DNA of 19,887 nt from Mucidula mucida (GCA_015501055.1 JADNYV010000621.1:1-19887), one strand, 5' to 3'. Counted from the first letter of the stretch, positions 1 through 9,329 are shown. Notes: generated by a model from the sequence alone, not told the origin. A program made the numbers and translations.

Positions 1-470
1 AAAATGGGAAACACATTTTCTTGAAGACACACCTTTGTCCCAAAAAACGTCGGGCCAAGAGCAAATAAACATCTTGTTGACAGCGTCGACGAGGTATTCA
101 ATATCTGGCCATGACTGGACTGATTTTCTCGCAACAAAAATACGTCCTCCGGGTCGGTAGACTCTTGTGATAGACACATCATGCCTTTGTTGGAAGTCGA
201 AAATTTTCACGTCGAAGGTCGTAAATAAACCTATTTCAGCCTTCAAAAAATGTTGGAATGAACGAACAATCACACATACTCCCGGACCTCGTCGTCAGGA
301 CAATAAGGGTACATTACCGAGATTTCCAGAGAGCTAAGGTCTCTGTGGTGGTGCGAGGAATAACTCATTTCGGTGGGAAGACTTGGGAATGCTACCAAAG
401 GTCGAACTGTCGTGGTTTAAAAGGAAGCAGTCGGAGTTCGGGCCGAATACTTTTGAAGTCCGACACCTTC
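1..470 (-). pseudogene. Decayed copy A of an unrecognised protein family, cut by the window edge
   Basis: On the minus strand an open frame runs from about 294 down to base 1 without a stop and leaves the window; it contains readable stretches such as SFQHFLKAEIGLF, TRVYRPGGRIFVARK and WPDIEYLVDAVNKMF. Just upstream (about 262-306), one base out of frame, it encodes MYPYCPDDEVREYV, which is repeated in copy B (1117-1158). Further upstream near 440-470 a weaker match (SDFKS versus SDFES) also pairs with copy B. The shift between the two frames, plus stops in the upstream part, indicate a damaged gene. I do not recognise the family and can assign no function. The C-terminal end lies outside the window, so it could be larger and partly intact. 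Confidence 0.45.
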
Positions 471-676
471 ATTCTTCATTTATGCACCCACTCAATCCAT
501 TACTGTCCCTATCTGATATGCTTTCCCACCTTACGCTCCGACACTGCTCTGGTCTTCTAAATCCCACGCGGTGGTATGCATCGGAGACCGTGAAGCGCGC
601 ATCTACATACATGACTTGGTAAAAGGAATGTTGACTACCGCATGAATGAAAGTCTCCATACCCTGTTCACCACCAG

Positions 677-684
677 TATATATA
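677..684 (+). promoter_or_regulatory. TATA-like box
   Basis: TATATATA lies about 46 bases upstream of the ATG at 730, which has a favourable context (A at -3, G at +4). It fits a plus-strand promoter for the 730-1256 model, but AT-rich runs of this size also occur by chance. Confidence 0.3.
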
Positions 685-729
685 TTCTGGAATGACCCAC
701 GGTGTTCTGCTACAGTCTCCAACTGCAAC

Positions 730-1256
730 ATGGTTACACCTTCCACTTCCCAGGACACACCCAGTCTTCCGACTATGGTTCCTCGCCCCAAAGGTGCCAC
801 CCCAAAAGGGACTCTGAGCGCCGATTCCAAAAGGGAAAAGACTCCCAACAGTAGGGCCCCAAGCGTTGCATCGGTCTCTGAGTAAGTCGTGGATGCCAGT
901 CGCGCACGCGTTCTGTGTGTTTATCCGACTGTGCTTACCTTCCATTTTACAGAATTGCCACGACGAATCCGCAAACCGAATATTGGCTTGGCTCTAGAGG
1001 TGTTCGATTTAAATCCAGCCGAAAGAACTTGAGCTTGAGCCGCCTCAGCAACACGGGACCTTCGCCGCTGTCTGGCAAATTTAAAAAGCCGGAATCGCGA
1101 GTAAACGGTGCATCGAACGACCGCTGCACATACTCGCGCACTTCGTCGTCGGGACAATATGGGTACATCGATGGGGTTCTCAGAGACCGGACGGCTTGCG
1201 AAGCGTTTGTGGAGAAGAGCATCTCAAAGCACGGCTCTGGAGGGACTCAGGAATAG
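730..1256 (+). CDS. Possible spliced gene for a Ser/Thr-rich 151-residue protein
   Basis: Exon 1 (730-881) and exon 2 (953-1256) are joined by a 71-base intron with strong borders: GTAAGT donor, TTTTACAG acceptor and a CTTAC branch-like motif at about 934. The join keeps the frame (phase 2) and gives about 151 residues, rich in Ser, Thr, Pro, Lys and Arg, for example LSADSKREKTPNS and KNLSLSRLSNTGPSPLSG. A TATA-like box and a good start context precede it. No domain, signal peptide or membrane segment is visible; low complexity suggests disorder. Against it: exon 2 lies antisense to copy B, and in copy A the aligned plus frame has a TAA where the minus frame stays open. I therefore rate the minus-strand remnant as more likely ancestral and this model as tentative. 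Confidence 0.3.
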
Positions 1257-1345
1257 TGTTTTGTAGTTGGGCTGCTGGTTGATAATGAAGCGGGTCAAGT
1301 GTCGGGCCGAGCTTTCAAAGTCCGATATATGCATTCTCCGTCGCT
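921..1345 (-). pseudogene. Decayed copy B of the same unrecognised family
   Basis: A 91-codon minus-strand frame (947-1222) carries MYPYCPDDEVREYV followed by QRSFDAPFTRDSGF, and an upstream out-of-frame segment (about 1225-1345) reads MHISDFESS...KTLFLSPSRAVL. Copy A shows the same order. Over the shared 14-codon block the copies differ at five bases, all at minus-strand third positions and all silent, which argues that this strand and frame were once under protein selection. The frame ends in a stop at 947, and a GTAAGC donor-like site follows at about 938. Breaks between segments suggest a remnant. No domain is recognisable. A plus-strand spliced model overlaps it and may be only a shadow. 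Confidence 0.4.
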
Positions 1346-1448
1346 TGTGTGGACTTCTACACTGTACGTTCTTGGCCTTATCTCAGATGCATAGCATAAC
1401 GTTTCCGCACACACACATCCGTTCCTCAGTGGGACCTGATGCCGGTTC

Positions 1449-1464
1449 TACCTACCTACCTACC
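1449..1464. repeat. (TACC)4 microsatellite
   Basis: Four uninterrupted TACC units lie about 17 bases left of the point where the kinase duplication begins, close enough to be worth noting as a breakpoint neighbour. Confidence 0.8.
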
Positions 1465-1479
1465 CGAATCCAGTAAAAG

Positions 1480-2297
1480 GACGCTTCAAGGTTTTGCGTA
1501 AGTCTGAGTAGAAGTCCTGTTGCATCTCGTCATGCATCCATCGCGCTGCAAATGTCTTCTCAGACAGGGCGCCGAACGCCGCGCGCCCCCAGCTGAGCCT
1601 CGGTGAGAGCTTCGTACGCCCTGATGCGGCAGGCATTATTCAAGTATTTCCAGTGCTCGAGCTCGTAGAACCATTGCGGGTCGTCCTCCGAACGGACACG
1701 ATATTCGAGTACAGGCGGTCCACCAGTGCGCTCGATGTACATGGTGAGATTCGTCTGAAACTGTCTCTCGACGTCGACGCTCCACGGCACGGTTCGCTCT
1801 CCAATGCGGCGATCAGCGAGCTTACAGAAGAGCCTGTCCGGGAGGTCAAGAGCATATTGGAATGGTTGGATTAGAATGCAAGCAGAGTTGGTGAATGGAT
1901 GGAATGCTCTGAGGACCTTCGCTTCGACCATCCGGTTACTAGCACTTGTCACCAATGACATGTGGATAGTGTTGTTGGCTCTATAAAGGGCTTCCGGTGG
2001 TCTGACAATGTTTTAGGAGACGTCTATAGGAGTATCTTGAAAGCTTACTGAAGCCATGTATGTGAGCTTACTTGAGAAAAGTGGCGTAAACCTGTTGGCA
2101 CCTGTCGTTATCCATGAGTTCATTGAGCGAGTAAATAGGGGGGAAGAGCATACTGGATGCGCTGAGTAGAGCATATCTTTGCGTTGGGCGTCCGTGAACA
2201 AAGAGATCTAGGAAGGGTGAGCAGTATAGAAGCAAGAGGCTCCGGCAAGTCCCGAGATCAGTGACTGTCCCTTTTCATGGCATCGTATGTTCGGCGC
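1480..2297 (-). pseudogene. Truncated kinase-like pseudogene, copy of the gene at 10486-11870
   Basis: This segment aligns with 10730-11850; the stretch around 1871-2025 is almost identical. It keeps exon 3 codons for residues such as MSLVTSASNRMVEAK and the lysine in FCKLADRR, plus exon 2 and the splice sites. It is broken in at least three ways. About 295 bp is missing at 1588-1596, matching 10841-11134 of the intact copy; this removes the hinge, the HNDLHSNN catalytic loop and the metal-binding Asp, and joins the flanks out of frame (the visible ORF ends at 1560). The similarity stops at about 1481, so the C-terminal 80 or so codons are absent. In exon 1 about 17 bases near 2257 are missing, shifting that frame as well. 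The fossil frame for FAARWMH is still readable at 1500-1560. It cannot encode an active kinase. Confidence 0.88.
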
Positions 2298-2388
2298 GAA
2301 GAAATGAGTCGGCGAAGATCAGCATGCTTCGGTGACTCAGTCGGCGCTCGCAATTCCCAACAACTATACAGTCTAAAGGCAGTATGTT

Positions 2389-2394
2389 AAAAAA
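2389..2394 (-). terminator. RNA polymerase III terminator
   Basis: Six T residues on the minus strand, three bases past the tRNA discriminator, form the expected Pol III stop. Confidence 0.85.
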
Positions 2395-2397
2395 CTT

Positions 2398-2476
2398 TGC
2401 TTTGGCGGGGACTCGAACCCCGGGCGGAGCCATTCTCTTGTGGGAAGACTCCATGTTACCCTTACACCACCAAAGC
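2398..2476 (-). tRNA. tRNA-Gly(CCC): tRNA-Gly (anticodon CCC) with an 8-base intron
   Basis: The minus strand folds as a full cloverleaf. The acceptor stem GCTTTGG/CCAAAGC has seven perfect pairs and the discriminator is A. The D stem GTGT/ACAT has a GG-containing loop. The anticodon stem GAGTC/GGCTC has one G-T pair; the variable loop is four bases; the T arm is CGGGG-TTCGAGT-CCCCG. The anticodon loop region is 15 bases, eight more than the normal seven. Placing the intron after position 37, as in nuclear tRNAs, leaves TTCCCA+T with anticodon CCC. The mature length is 71 bases, usual for tRNA-Gly. The internal A box (TGGTGTAAGGG) and B box (GGTTCGAGTCC) are intact, so it is probably functional. 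Confidence 0.93.
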
Positions 2477-4706
2477 TTAAAAAGGTCGCCCTCTGTGTCT
2501 ACTCAGAATGTGTGCTAGATTTCTTCTTCGCTGTGTATGTTTGGACATCTCATTTCTGATCACAACGACGCTCGAGCTCGCTTGATTCGTGTAACACAGC
2601 TCCCACATCCCAGACTACGAATCTTATGTCTCCACGTCTCGAGTCTTCGCTTCCAGAATCGACTGTCACAGATTTGTCTTTAGCCCACGTTCGTTCGGAT
2701 TCATCATATGCTCTGTTTTCGTGAAATGGATCTCGCCTATGGATAGAAGTCAAGGCTTCAAGGCTTCACGTCTCATGACGTGTTCATTAATAGAGGACGC
2801 GCGCGCACAAGACCTTCCTCGCAACTTGGCGCGGACAACTTTTTGCTGATAACATCCATCGATGACCACCAGACTCTCTCCGTATGGCGCTACGTGCAAA
2901 GGTGAGCTACCGTTAATCTTCTCGGAACTACTCCCAGGCTACTCTTCGTATCACAATCATGATCGTCAATCACCTACTACGTCTACGTTTCGTCTGCTGC
3001 ACACTGATTAGGTGCCTGTCGAGGTACTCACGACATCCAACGTTACGCGCGTCATCTGCTCGTCAAGCATTGTGATTAGGAGTTGGATGGAATTGTGATT
3101 CGGAGTTGGAATGTCTATCATGGGGGGGACAGTTTGAGCCTCGGGTGCGTTCTTTGAGTTTATACTCAGCACGATAACCCTAGCCACCGAATTTCATCTA
3201 TCCTATCAGACCAAGGTTACGTCCAGCATCTCACCATCTGGATCCGAGTCTCCAGTAAGTACTCGTCGTAGAGGTGAGCCTCATCTTCCTCATCCTCATC
3301 AGTACAAGGTGACCCGGACATAACACCGTGAACGTGTTGAGAAGCGCGAGCAAGATACGTGTTTAGAAGCACCTCAACGTAGATCAGTGATAACCGCGAC
3401 GGACGCTTTGTGAGTAGCGGAGATACGTCCTCTATCGCGATTGACCAACTCGTGACGCGCCACCATCTGCAGGAGTTCGAATCACGGTCTTCTACCGCGA
3501 TGGTGGCTGGCTTGGGCTGGAGCGAACATATGGGATATTCCAATTAGACTATGAACGCCCGTGAACTTCACACGGTATGTGAAATCTAGATGCGGGGTTA
3601 GCGACCGATAAACAGACGTTATTCGGGATCAATATCTTTTATGGAGTGTCGCACATCCTGATGGCGCTAATCCATCGCACACTGGAGATGAACGAGGAGT
3701 TTTATCCGACAGTTCGTGGATTATTGGCCACACTGCGAAGTACTCCGCGGCGTTGACATTGCGAGTCGCACACCAGTAACGTGGTAAGTGTCAATGCGAC
3801 TGTTGACTACAAAGCACTGCAGTGAACGCGTGGAGAATTAATTTGATAGAGGGACCAAGTAAATCATAGCGTGTCTGCGATCTGCGGGATGCGTGGGAGG
3901 AATGGTGATATGGTTGTGCGCCTTGTAAGGGTAGATCGCACTGCGAAACGTGGCGACACATCACATCTCTCTTATAGAGCCAAGGCAGGTCCTTTGGGTC
4001 TTAACAGGTGGCTGAAAAACCATATATTATCCCCAATCGAAGAGCGTAGATGATTTCGAGTCTTCGAGACGCATTCTTTGAATTGACGCTTCCAGCGGCA
4101 AGTGTTAATTCCAGCTGTGACGTCACCACCTTGACCTCGAACAGTCATGTTGGTCTGCCTTCTTCATCGTGTTTTCCATGTCTATCCCAAGCCAAGAACG
4201 ACTTACGCTTTGATTTCGGCCACCGTCTGTACTGCCCTCTTTGCTTTCAACGCCCCATCGTGCCCTGCATCAACAGGACCCGGCCATTCTGTCCAGCTGT
4301 CGAATCAATCCTCTTCAAACTTCAAATTCCGCGACATCTGGCATTGGACAGTTCGCTCTCGGTGTTTCTCACTCCCATCCAAGCTTACTTTGTCCCTTGA
4401 CAAGTCCTATACCACCCTTGCTAATCCTCTTAGCGCCTGCTTACTCAGACCGTCAAGCTTTTTGTTTACTATATGGGGCAACAGGGACGCGCCACAGTGT
4501 ACACCCCGCGTGGGGGAGGGTGGAGCGCCGGGCAGGGCATCGTCCCCCCGCGTGAGAGGATAGGATGGCCGGCTTGAGGTCCATTGGCTCGACTGACCCA
4601 AGTTCAGTAACCGTCTTGACCCTTCCTACTCACTCCCGCGAGCCTGCGAATCATCATCCATCACCTCAACTTCAAGTTACCGAGCGCGGTCCGGAGATCC
4701 GATGCC
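2477..4706. other. No supportable gene
   Basis: Only short open frames occur. The best, minus 3217-3543 (108 codons), has an acidic stretch TDEDEEDEAHLYDEYL near its end, but no domain, start context or splice signal supports it. Minus 2550-2753 (67 codons) is likewise unsupported. Plus 4147-4563 begins with a hydrophobic run that could imitate a signal peptide, but its remainder is low-complexity and unconvincing. A 19-base direct repeat lies at 3069-3110. Confidence 0.5.
3069..3110. repeat. Two 19-base direct repeats
   Basis: ATTGTGATTMGGAGTTGGA occurs at 3069-3087 and 3092-3110 with one mismatch and a 4-base spacer. No function is evident. Confidence 0.75.
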
Positions 4707-4714
4707 GCCACCAT
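4707..4714 (+). repeat. Target site duplication, left
   Basis: GCCACCAT abuts the left inverted repeat and is identical to the octamer at 5212-5219. Confidence 0.92.
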
Positions 4715-4749
4715 AGGACCCTGGATAATACACTGACATCGTTGATCCC
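4715..4749 (+). repeat. Left terminal inverted repeat
   Basis: 35 bases matching the reverse complement of 5177-5211 with one mismatch (base 19). Confidence 0.93.
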
Positions 4750-4771
4750 GAATTTCCCAAAATTTCGTCCT

Positions 4772-5173
4772 CATGTCCGACAGGCTTGGGCCTTCCGTGT
4801 CCGACTTTTCCTCAAGGTTCGGGCCCAAAAATCGCTTCATGTCCGACTTTGGCATGAGGGTTCCTCCCAAAATGTCCCGTCAGATGGACCCTTTTCAGAT
4901 TTTTCCGGGCTGTCTACAACAAGTTTCGATCGCCTGAGCCACCCGAACCGCAAGGCCTCCCGCTGGAAGAGTTTCCGCTGAGCCAACAGCTACATCCTGG
5001 GAGCGCTCAATAGTGGCCGACACCATGTCCGACACCCAGCTGACACCTGGATGAGGGTTTCTCACCCATCTCGCCCCATGTCCGTACACTGGATGAGGGT
5101 AGGCGGTGCGGAAAGAACTCCATGTCCGACTTTTCCTCCAGGTTTGGGGCAAATTTTGCGTTCCATGTCCGAC
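4772..5173 (+). repeat. Array of seven CATGTCCGAC-like subterminal motifs
   Basis: Copies lie at 4772-4781, 4796-4805 (CGTGTCCGAC), 4838-4847, 5024-5033, 5077-5086 (CATGTCCGTA), 5121-5130 and 5164-5173, all in the same orientation. Four are followed by TTT. Clusters like this near the ends of hAT elements usually bind the transposase; that role here is inference. Confidence 0.85.
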
Positions 5174-5176
5174 TTT

Positions 5177-5211
5177 GGGATCAACGATGTCACTGTATTA
5201 TCCAGGGTCCT
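5177..5211 (-). repeat. Right terminal inverted repeat
   Basis: Reverse complement of 4715-4749, 34 of 35 bases. Confidence 0.93.
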
Positions 5212-5219
5212 GCCACCAT
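5212..5219 (+). repeat. Target site duplication, right
   Basis: GCCACCAT, identical to 4707-4714, directly after the right inverted repeat. Confidence 0.92.
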
Positions 5220-6430
5220 ACGTCGCTGATTATCCGAGCTCGGAGTTGGAACGGGGCTGCTACTCATCGATTTTCTCACTGCGAGGTCGAGAGATTTCAT
5301 TTGGGGATCTTCCTGTGACTGACTTCCTCTGGATCAGCGTGTCTACTGGGTCTCCGAGTTTTACGCGCTTGTCTCCCCCGCGTTCTCTCCCCCGCTTTAG
5401 GTACAGCACCGAAGATCTCACGTGTCATCAACAGTACATACACACCGCATTCTCACTCATGCCGTACCAACTCTTCTGTAGCACCGAGATTTTCACGCTT
5501 CACCACGTTTTTTTCTGGCACGGAGGTAGAACGGGTGCGAGCTTGTCGGTGCCATTCCAGTGGCAGGTTGGCTTGGATAACTCTTAGCTCAACGGAACCA
5601 AGTGAAAAGCTGTCAGGCTATGAATGGTGCATGACTTGGTATCCATCGCGGACGTATGAACGAAAGCACCGCCGCTCGTCATCCTCCGAGCACTACGCAG
5701 CGCAAATTAGGTGCCTGTGGGTAAACTCACACCGCGCCCAAGCTGATGTCCTTGGCCTGCGGGGCGCCACATAATGATAATGCAGTGTTGAAATCTGATG
5801 GTTGCAAGTTACCAGTGCTGTTGCATTCCCATGGGAGAGATGCGTGTTCTCACGCGCTATTGCTGTTCATCATTCGCTTGAAATTTCCCATCGGAGAGTG
5901 TCATGCATGATATCTTCCCATCGGACTTGAGCCCACACCATATCCACGGGCAGGGATAGAACACCTGGGTGTACGCGAATTCCCAATATCCTTCAAACCT
6001 TGTTGATGTTGTTCTTGTTCTGGCGGAGTTGGCTCTGGAAGCAGGCTGAGGCTTTACCCTTTGGAAAGCTACCCTTGGTGTCGGTGTGGGTAGTAGCAAC
6101 GAACGGAACGTGTTAAGATTCGCGAATAATGTACAGGTAATGAGTAATAATGACAAGGTGTGCGGTATGCGTAAGACGAGCGATATATTAGCGCGCGAGC
6201 GGGCGTAAGTATGAATATGAATAAGTAAGTGACAGAGTAAATGCAAGATTGATGGTAGTGTGATGCTGATGTATGAGGCGAATGTAATACAGATGGATGG
6301 ACGCGTCGTGGGGATGCGGCACGCTGGGAAAATGATGGAATATGCAAGGTGCGAAGGATCGGTCAAGGTCCGTCGGCGTCGGTGTGGGTTCGATAAGAAT
6401 AACACCGTGGACTGGCCGCCGCAGTTGAAA
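5220..6430. other. No supportable gene
   Basis: The plus-strand frame to 5587 starts inside the transposon and has no recognisable domain. The long minus frame 5857-6522 is low-complexity and overlaps the real last exon of the zinc-finger gene in another frame. The part next to 6430 is probably the 3' untranslated region of that gene. Confidence 0.5.
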
Positions 6431-7095
6431 TCATGGTTCAAAGGCGTATTGAACCGCGACAGCACAAGCTTCACTCTGCGCGTGCTCCCTGAGACCATCA
6501 TGCGTGTCAAAGAAGCCATCACACGCGGGACACGATAGAGCGCTTAGAGTCGAAGATGTGTGGGAGGTCTGAGAACGTGGGCGTTTGGACGAGGGTGCAG
6601 AGAGTGTCTAAGGGGATAATATCAGCACGGGGTAATTACAAGAGGGATAGCACGGACAATGTGGCAGTCGGCCGTGTCGGGTTTGCGTTTGAGCGTACAA
6701 GGCGAGGAAAGGTCTAAAGTAGACGTAAGTAAAACAACGATGAGCTGGGGAATGTACGTACCACCAAGAAAAGTGCTGGAAAAGTTCTCGCGCCAGGCCA
6801 GAATACGTTTCATACGCAGGCCCTCTGCCGCGTCAGCCAGTTCCGGACCATCCTCGTCTTCATCCGAGGAGCAGTATTCCTCCATCTCGTCGTATAATGA
6901 CTCGTCGTCGTCTTCAGAGGAGGACGTGTACGGCGACGAGCCCGATGATGCAAAGCTACTTGCTCGTCGTGGCGGTGGCGGAGTGCACTCGACGAGCTGT
7001 ATGATCTGGACGCTGTACTGGGCCTTCCTCGGCGCTGGCATCTGCATCTGCACATCGTCGATAGCGGGTGTCGGCGGCATCGTGCACAACATCAT
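6431..7095 (-). CDS. C2H2-type (C2HC) zinc-finger protein, three exons, 188 residues
   Basis: Exons on the minus strand are 7095-6762, 6713-6658 and 6607-6431 (stop TGA at 6433-6431). The introns are 48 bases (GTACGT...TTTAG) and 50 bases (GTCCGT...CTTAG); joins are phase 1 and phase 0 and keep one frame. Exon 1 encodes a Ser/Asp/Glu-rich region (SSSEDDDESLYDEMEEY, then CSSDEDEDG) ending in LRMKRILAWRENFSSTF. Exon 3 begins with a Ser/Lys/Arg-rich stretch including SSKRPRSQ, a possible nuclear signal. Near the C-terminus, residues about 156-178, is CPACDGFFDTHD-GLREHAQSEAC: spacing C-x2-C-x12-H-x5-C with F and L at the classical core positions. One finger, an acidic half and a basic patch suggest a nuclear DNA- or protein-binding role, but the target is unknown. 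ATGs at 7095, 7092 and 7080 could each be the start; I took the first. The second donor (GTCCGT) is the weakest point. Confidence 0.8.
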
Positions 7096-8015
7096 CGTCG
7101 TGGTATGTTGTTAAGAGAAAAGTGTGGCGGTGGTAGTTGAACAAAGAGTGGACCCTCGCGCGACGGTTTTGTAGTCGACGGATCCGGATTTGGCACAACA
7201 CACTTTGATTTTTGATCGGAAATTCAAATTTGTGGCAGCGGATCTCAGATTTCGGGTGTGCGGCACGTGAACGCACCTGTGTCGCTCTTATCGGATCCAG
7301 AACCAGGCCCAGCCAGAGCAGGCGCCATCGATGTTCCCATTCCCTCTCCCAAAATACCGCTGCTACTAGCCCCCTACTGACCTTTTCCTTCATGACACTG
7401 ACTTTTCATCATGCATAGCATCCTCAGTTTCATACCTATGCTGGTCTCGGCCCGCCCTATGCCTCGCGACCTCCTCCATAGCGATGGCCTTCCCACATAA
7501 CACTCCCGTGTGACCGATCTCCCTGATGGAGTTGCATTACTCGTAGCTGCGCTCCCCACGGAAGGCGGGATCCTATATCTAGAACAATAAAGCGGTTGGG
7601 AGGTGATGGTGCGACTTTTTCATGCATCCGGTGGCGGCGTGGGTGTACCATGACGTCTAGAATACGTAGAACAAAGGAAATGAATTCTCAATGGCAAGCA
7701 AGCTCGGACGTGGCATGTAGCATGCTCTAGTTCCGGAGAGAGAAAGGAAGGGAGAGTGAATGCATGACGAATAGAAGCAGGGCGTGTACGTTCATAGCTT
7801 CAAGTGTATCATCGGGGGCATGAACCTCCGTTGCGCTACAGGCTATTCAGATCAAGAGAGATTACACGGCGAGAACCAATGTGATGTCAGACAACCTTGA
7901 GTGTAAAGCCTATGCTATCCACAATCAGACGGCGTGTATGATATCGATGCTCCGTTCTATTCTGTGAGGCTACGTATCATCGGGATGGTGTATCCTCGAC
8001 GCCGACAATGGTTTG
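7096..8015. other. Upstream region of the zinc-finger gene; no gene seen
   Basis: Short overlapping frames only. A CACGTG palindrome (E-box type) lies at 7264-7269, about 170 bases upstream of the zinc-finger start, and could bind a bHLH regulator; no clear TATA box was found for that gene. Confidence 0.45.
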
Positions 8016-8463
8016 TCAGATTAAACTCGTAGGATACCACAGTACCATATCCCTGAGAGCGGACTGAAGAAAACGAGGTGGAGCTCCGATAGAGGCAGAT
8101 ATCCGGCCAGTCGAGGCCAGTGGGGCGAAGAGACGGCAGTGTACGTTCCAAGCTTTGAAATCGACAAAGCTAGCGCACATGGAAATGAAAGAGCTCCAGA
8201 GCCACGGCGAGCCAAGAAGGGTTTTAGCCAAGTCTCTGTGCCAATGAAGATACCCTAGGTAGTAGACAGGTGACGCTGACATCGCACAGAAAAGAGCCGC
8301 AGCGCCAGAGTTGCGATGGCAGCAATAGTATGCCCTGCATGATAGGCAGAATATTCCAACGTTTGGCTCCAAAGCAAATTCGGGCACCCAGAAATATCTG
8401 ATAGTTTTGTTGACCCGCGGCTTGATGATGAACGTTCAAGAAAAGGTTCTTATGACGTGACAC
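8016..8463 (-). pseudogene. Possible F-box-like protein remnant
   Basis: The minus-strand frame 8387-8016 contains LAKTLLGSPWLWSSF followed by a segment ending RLFAPLASTGRISASIGAP. This resembles the W-x-LW-SS pattern and the following 'S-G-x-x-x-x-SI' stretch often seen just after the F-box in basidiomycete F-box-like proteins. Such proteins are usually several hundred residues, and here only about 120 codons are open; an overlapping minus frame (8463-8224) may contain the preceding part, implying a frameshift. No complete F-box is visible. The resemblance is from memory of the family and is weak; it may be an accidental open frame. Confidence 0.22.
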
Positions 8464-9329
8464 TCGCCACCATCATTCGAAAGATTAGCGTTCCTCTCGC
8501 GGGAACTGTTTCTTGACATCTATCGTCTGGAGCCTGGACCCCTCTTGCAGGGAATGACAGGGAGATTCTGCTCACACCAAAACGATACTTTACCCAGAGT
8601 GAGATCGTAACTGCGTGTCTCTATCCGGCGACTCAAATTGCAGAGTTGCTGAATACCTGATTTTTGGCGGGTTTAAGACTGCGGATGGATGATGGCCTTG
8701 TAGTTTCCTTTGAGGGTTAGTACGAACGTTATCTTACTGTTCTCGCGATACCAGTGGAAAGCGGCGCTACCTCGGTGTGCCAGTGTGTGAAGGCGAGCTC
8801 GCTGCGAGTTCACATCCGCTGACGTTACTCCGAGCTAAGAGCTTTCAGGTGCTGGGCGTGGAATGCAAATGTCCCCCCGGTGACTAGACTGAACTCTGAA
8901 CCCGGTGTTTTGTCGGACGTAGGATCTGCAGGTGTGTGAATTTCGGTTTGCGACTGCGAGGATGATAGCAACGTGTGGCATACAATGAACTTGCCTAATC
9001 TTACCACTACACCGTGATGGTCGCTTTGGATTCCCGGAAAGGGGGTTATGGTTTTGGGAATGGTCTCTTGGTGTTTTGACAGCGCGTCCTCACATGCCAT
9101 ATGCAGGACGGCAGGTTCTGGCCTCCGGAAATTGGATCGCGTTTATGAGGCCCGGACGCCACGATGATTGATTAGTGGGTAGCTACCATTCGTACCACAG
9201 TCACACTGGTGGGCAACACATACACACTGAAAAGGTTAGCACACACTCACGCAATCGCCGTGTCCGCACACACTGGAATCAGGTGTCGGAGCATCTATCC
9301 GCTTCCCGGATGCTCCCACGTTTTGATTT
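8464..9329. other. No supportable gene
   Basis: A 91-codon minus frame at 8825-9100 starts with MACEDALSKHQ and has no recognisable motif, splice site or promoter. A tRNA A-box-like string near 9003-9025 (minus) lacks a B box. Nothing else stands out. Confidence 0.45.

Larger units (their letters stand above)
4715..5211. mobile_element. Non-autonomous DNA transposon (MITE-like, 8-bp target duplication, hAT-type candidate)
   Basis: The element is 497 bp and begins AGGACCCTGG and ends CCAGGGTCCT. Its 35-bp terminal inverted repeats (4715-4749 and 5177-5211) differ at one position. The octamer GCCACCAT flanks it on both sides (4707-4714, 5212-5219) as a perfect target site duplication, which fixes the borders. 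Eight-base duplications are typical of hAT elements, though P-type and some other elements also make them; the termini lack the common CAGGG start, so the superfamily is inference. No transposase frame exists inside. Seven copies of a CATGTCCGAC-like motif lie mainly near the ends, as expected for transposase-binding subterminal repeats. It presumably depended on a transposase encoded elsewhere. Confidence 0.92.

Noticed and set aside
3471..3510. GAGTTCGAATCAC as a tRNA B box
   Set aside because: The flanking bases do not pair as a T stem and no other arms are present.
5051..5587. 178-codon plus-strand ORF
   Set aside because: It starts inside the MITE and crosses its right border and target duplication, so it cannot be an ancestral gene; no domain is visible.
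5857..6522. 221-codon minus-strand ORF
   Set aside because: Low-complexity, and it overlaps the last zinc-finger exon in a different frame from the one encoding CPACDGFF.
6659..7114. 151-codon plus-strand ORF opposite the zinc-finger exons
   Set aside because: It is antisense to the acidic/serine exon; the minus strand has phased introns and a true zinc-finger motif, so this is a shadow.
8995..9030. tRNA-like sequence on the minus strand (GTGTAGTGGTAAG)
   Set aside because: It resembles an A box, but no T arm or acceptor pairing follows.
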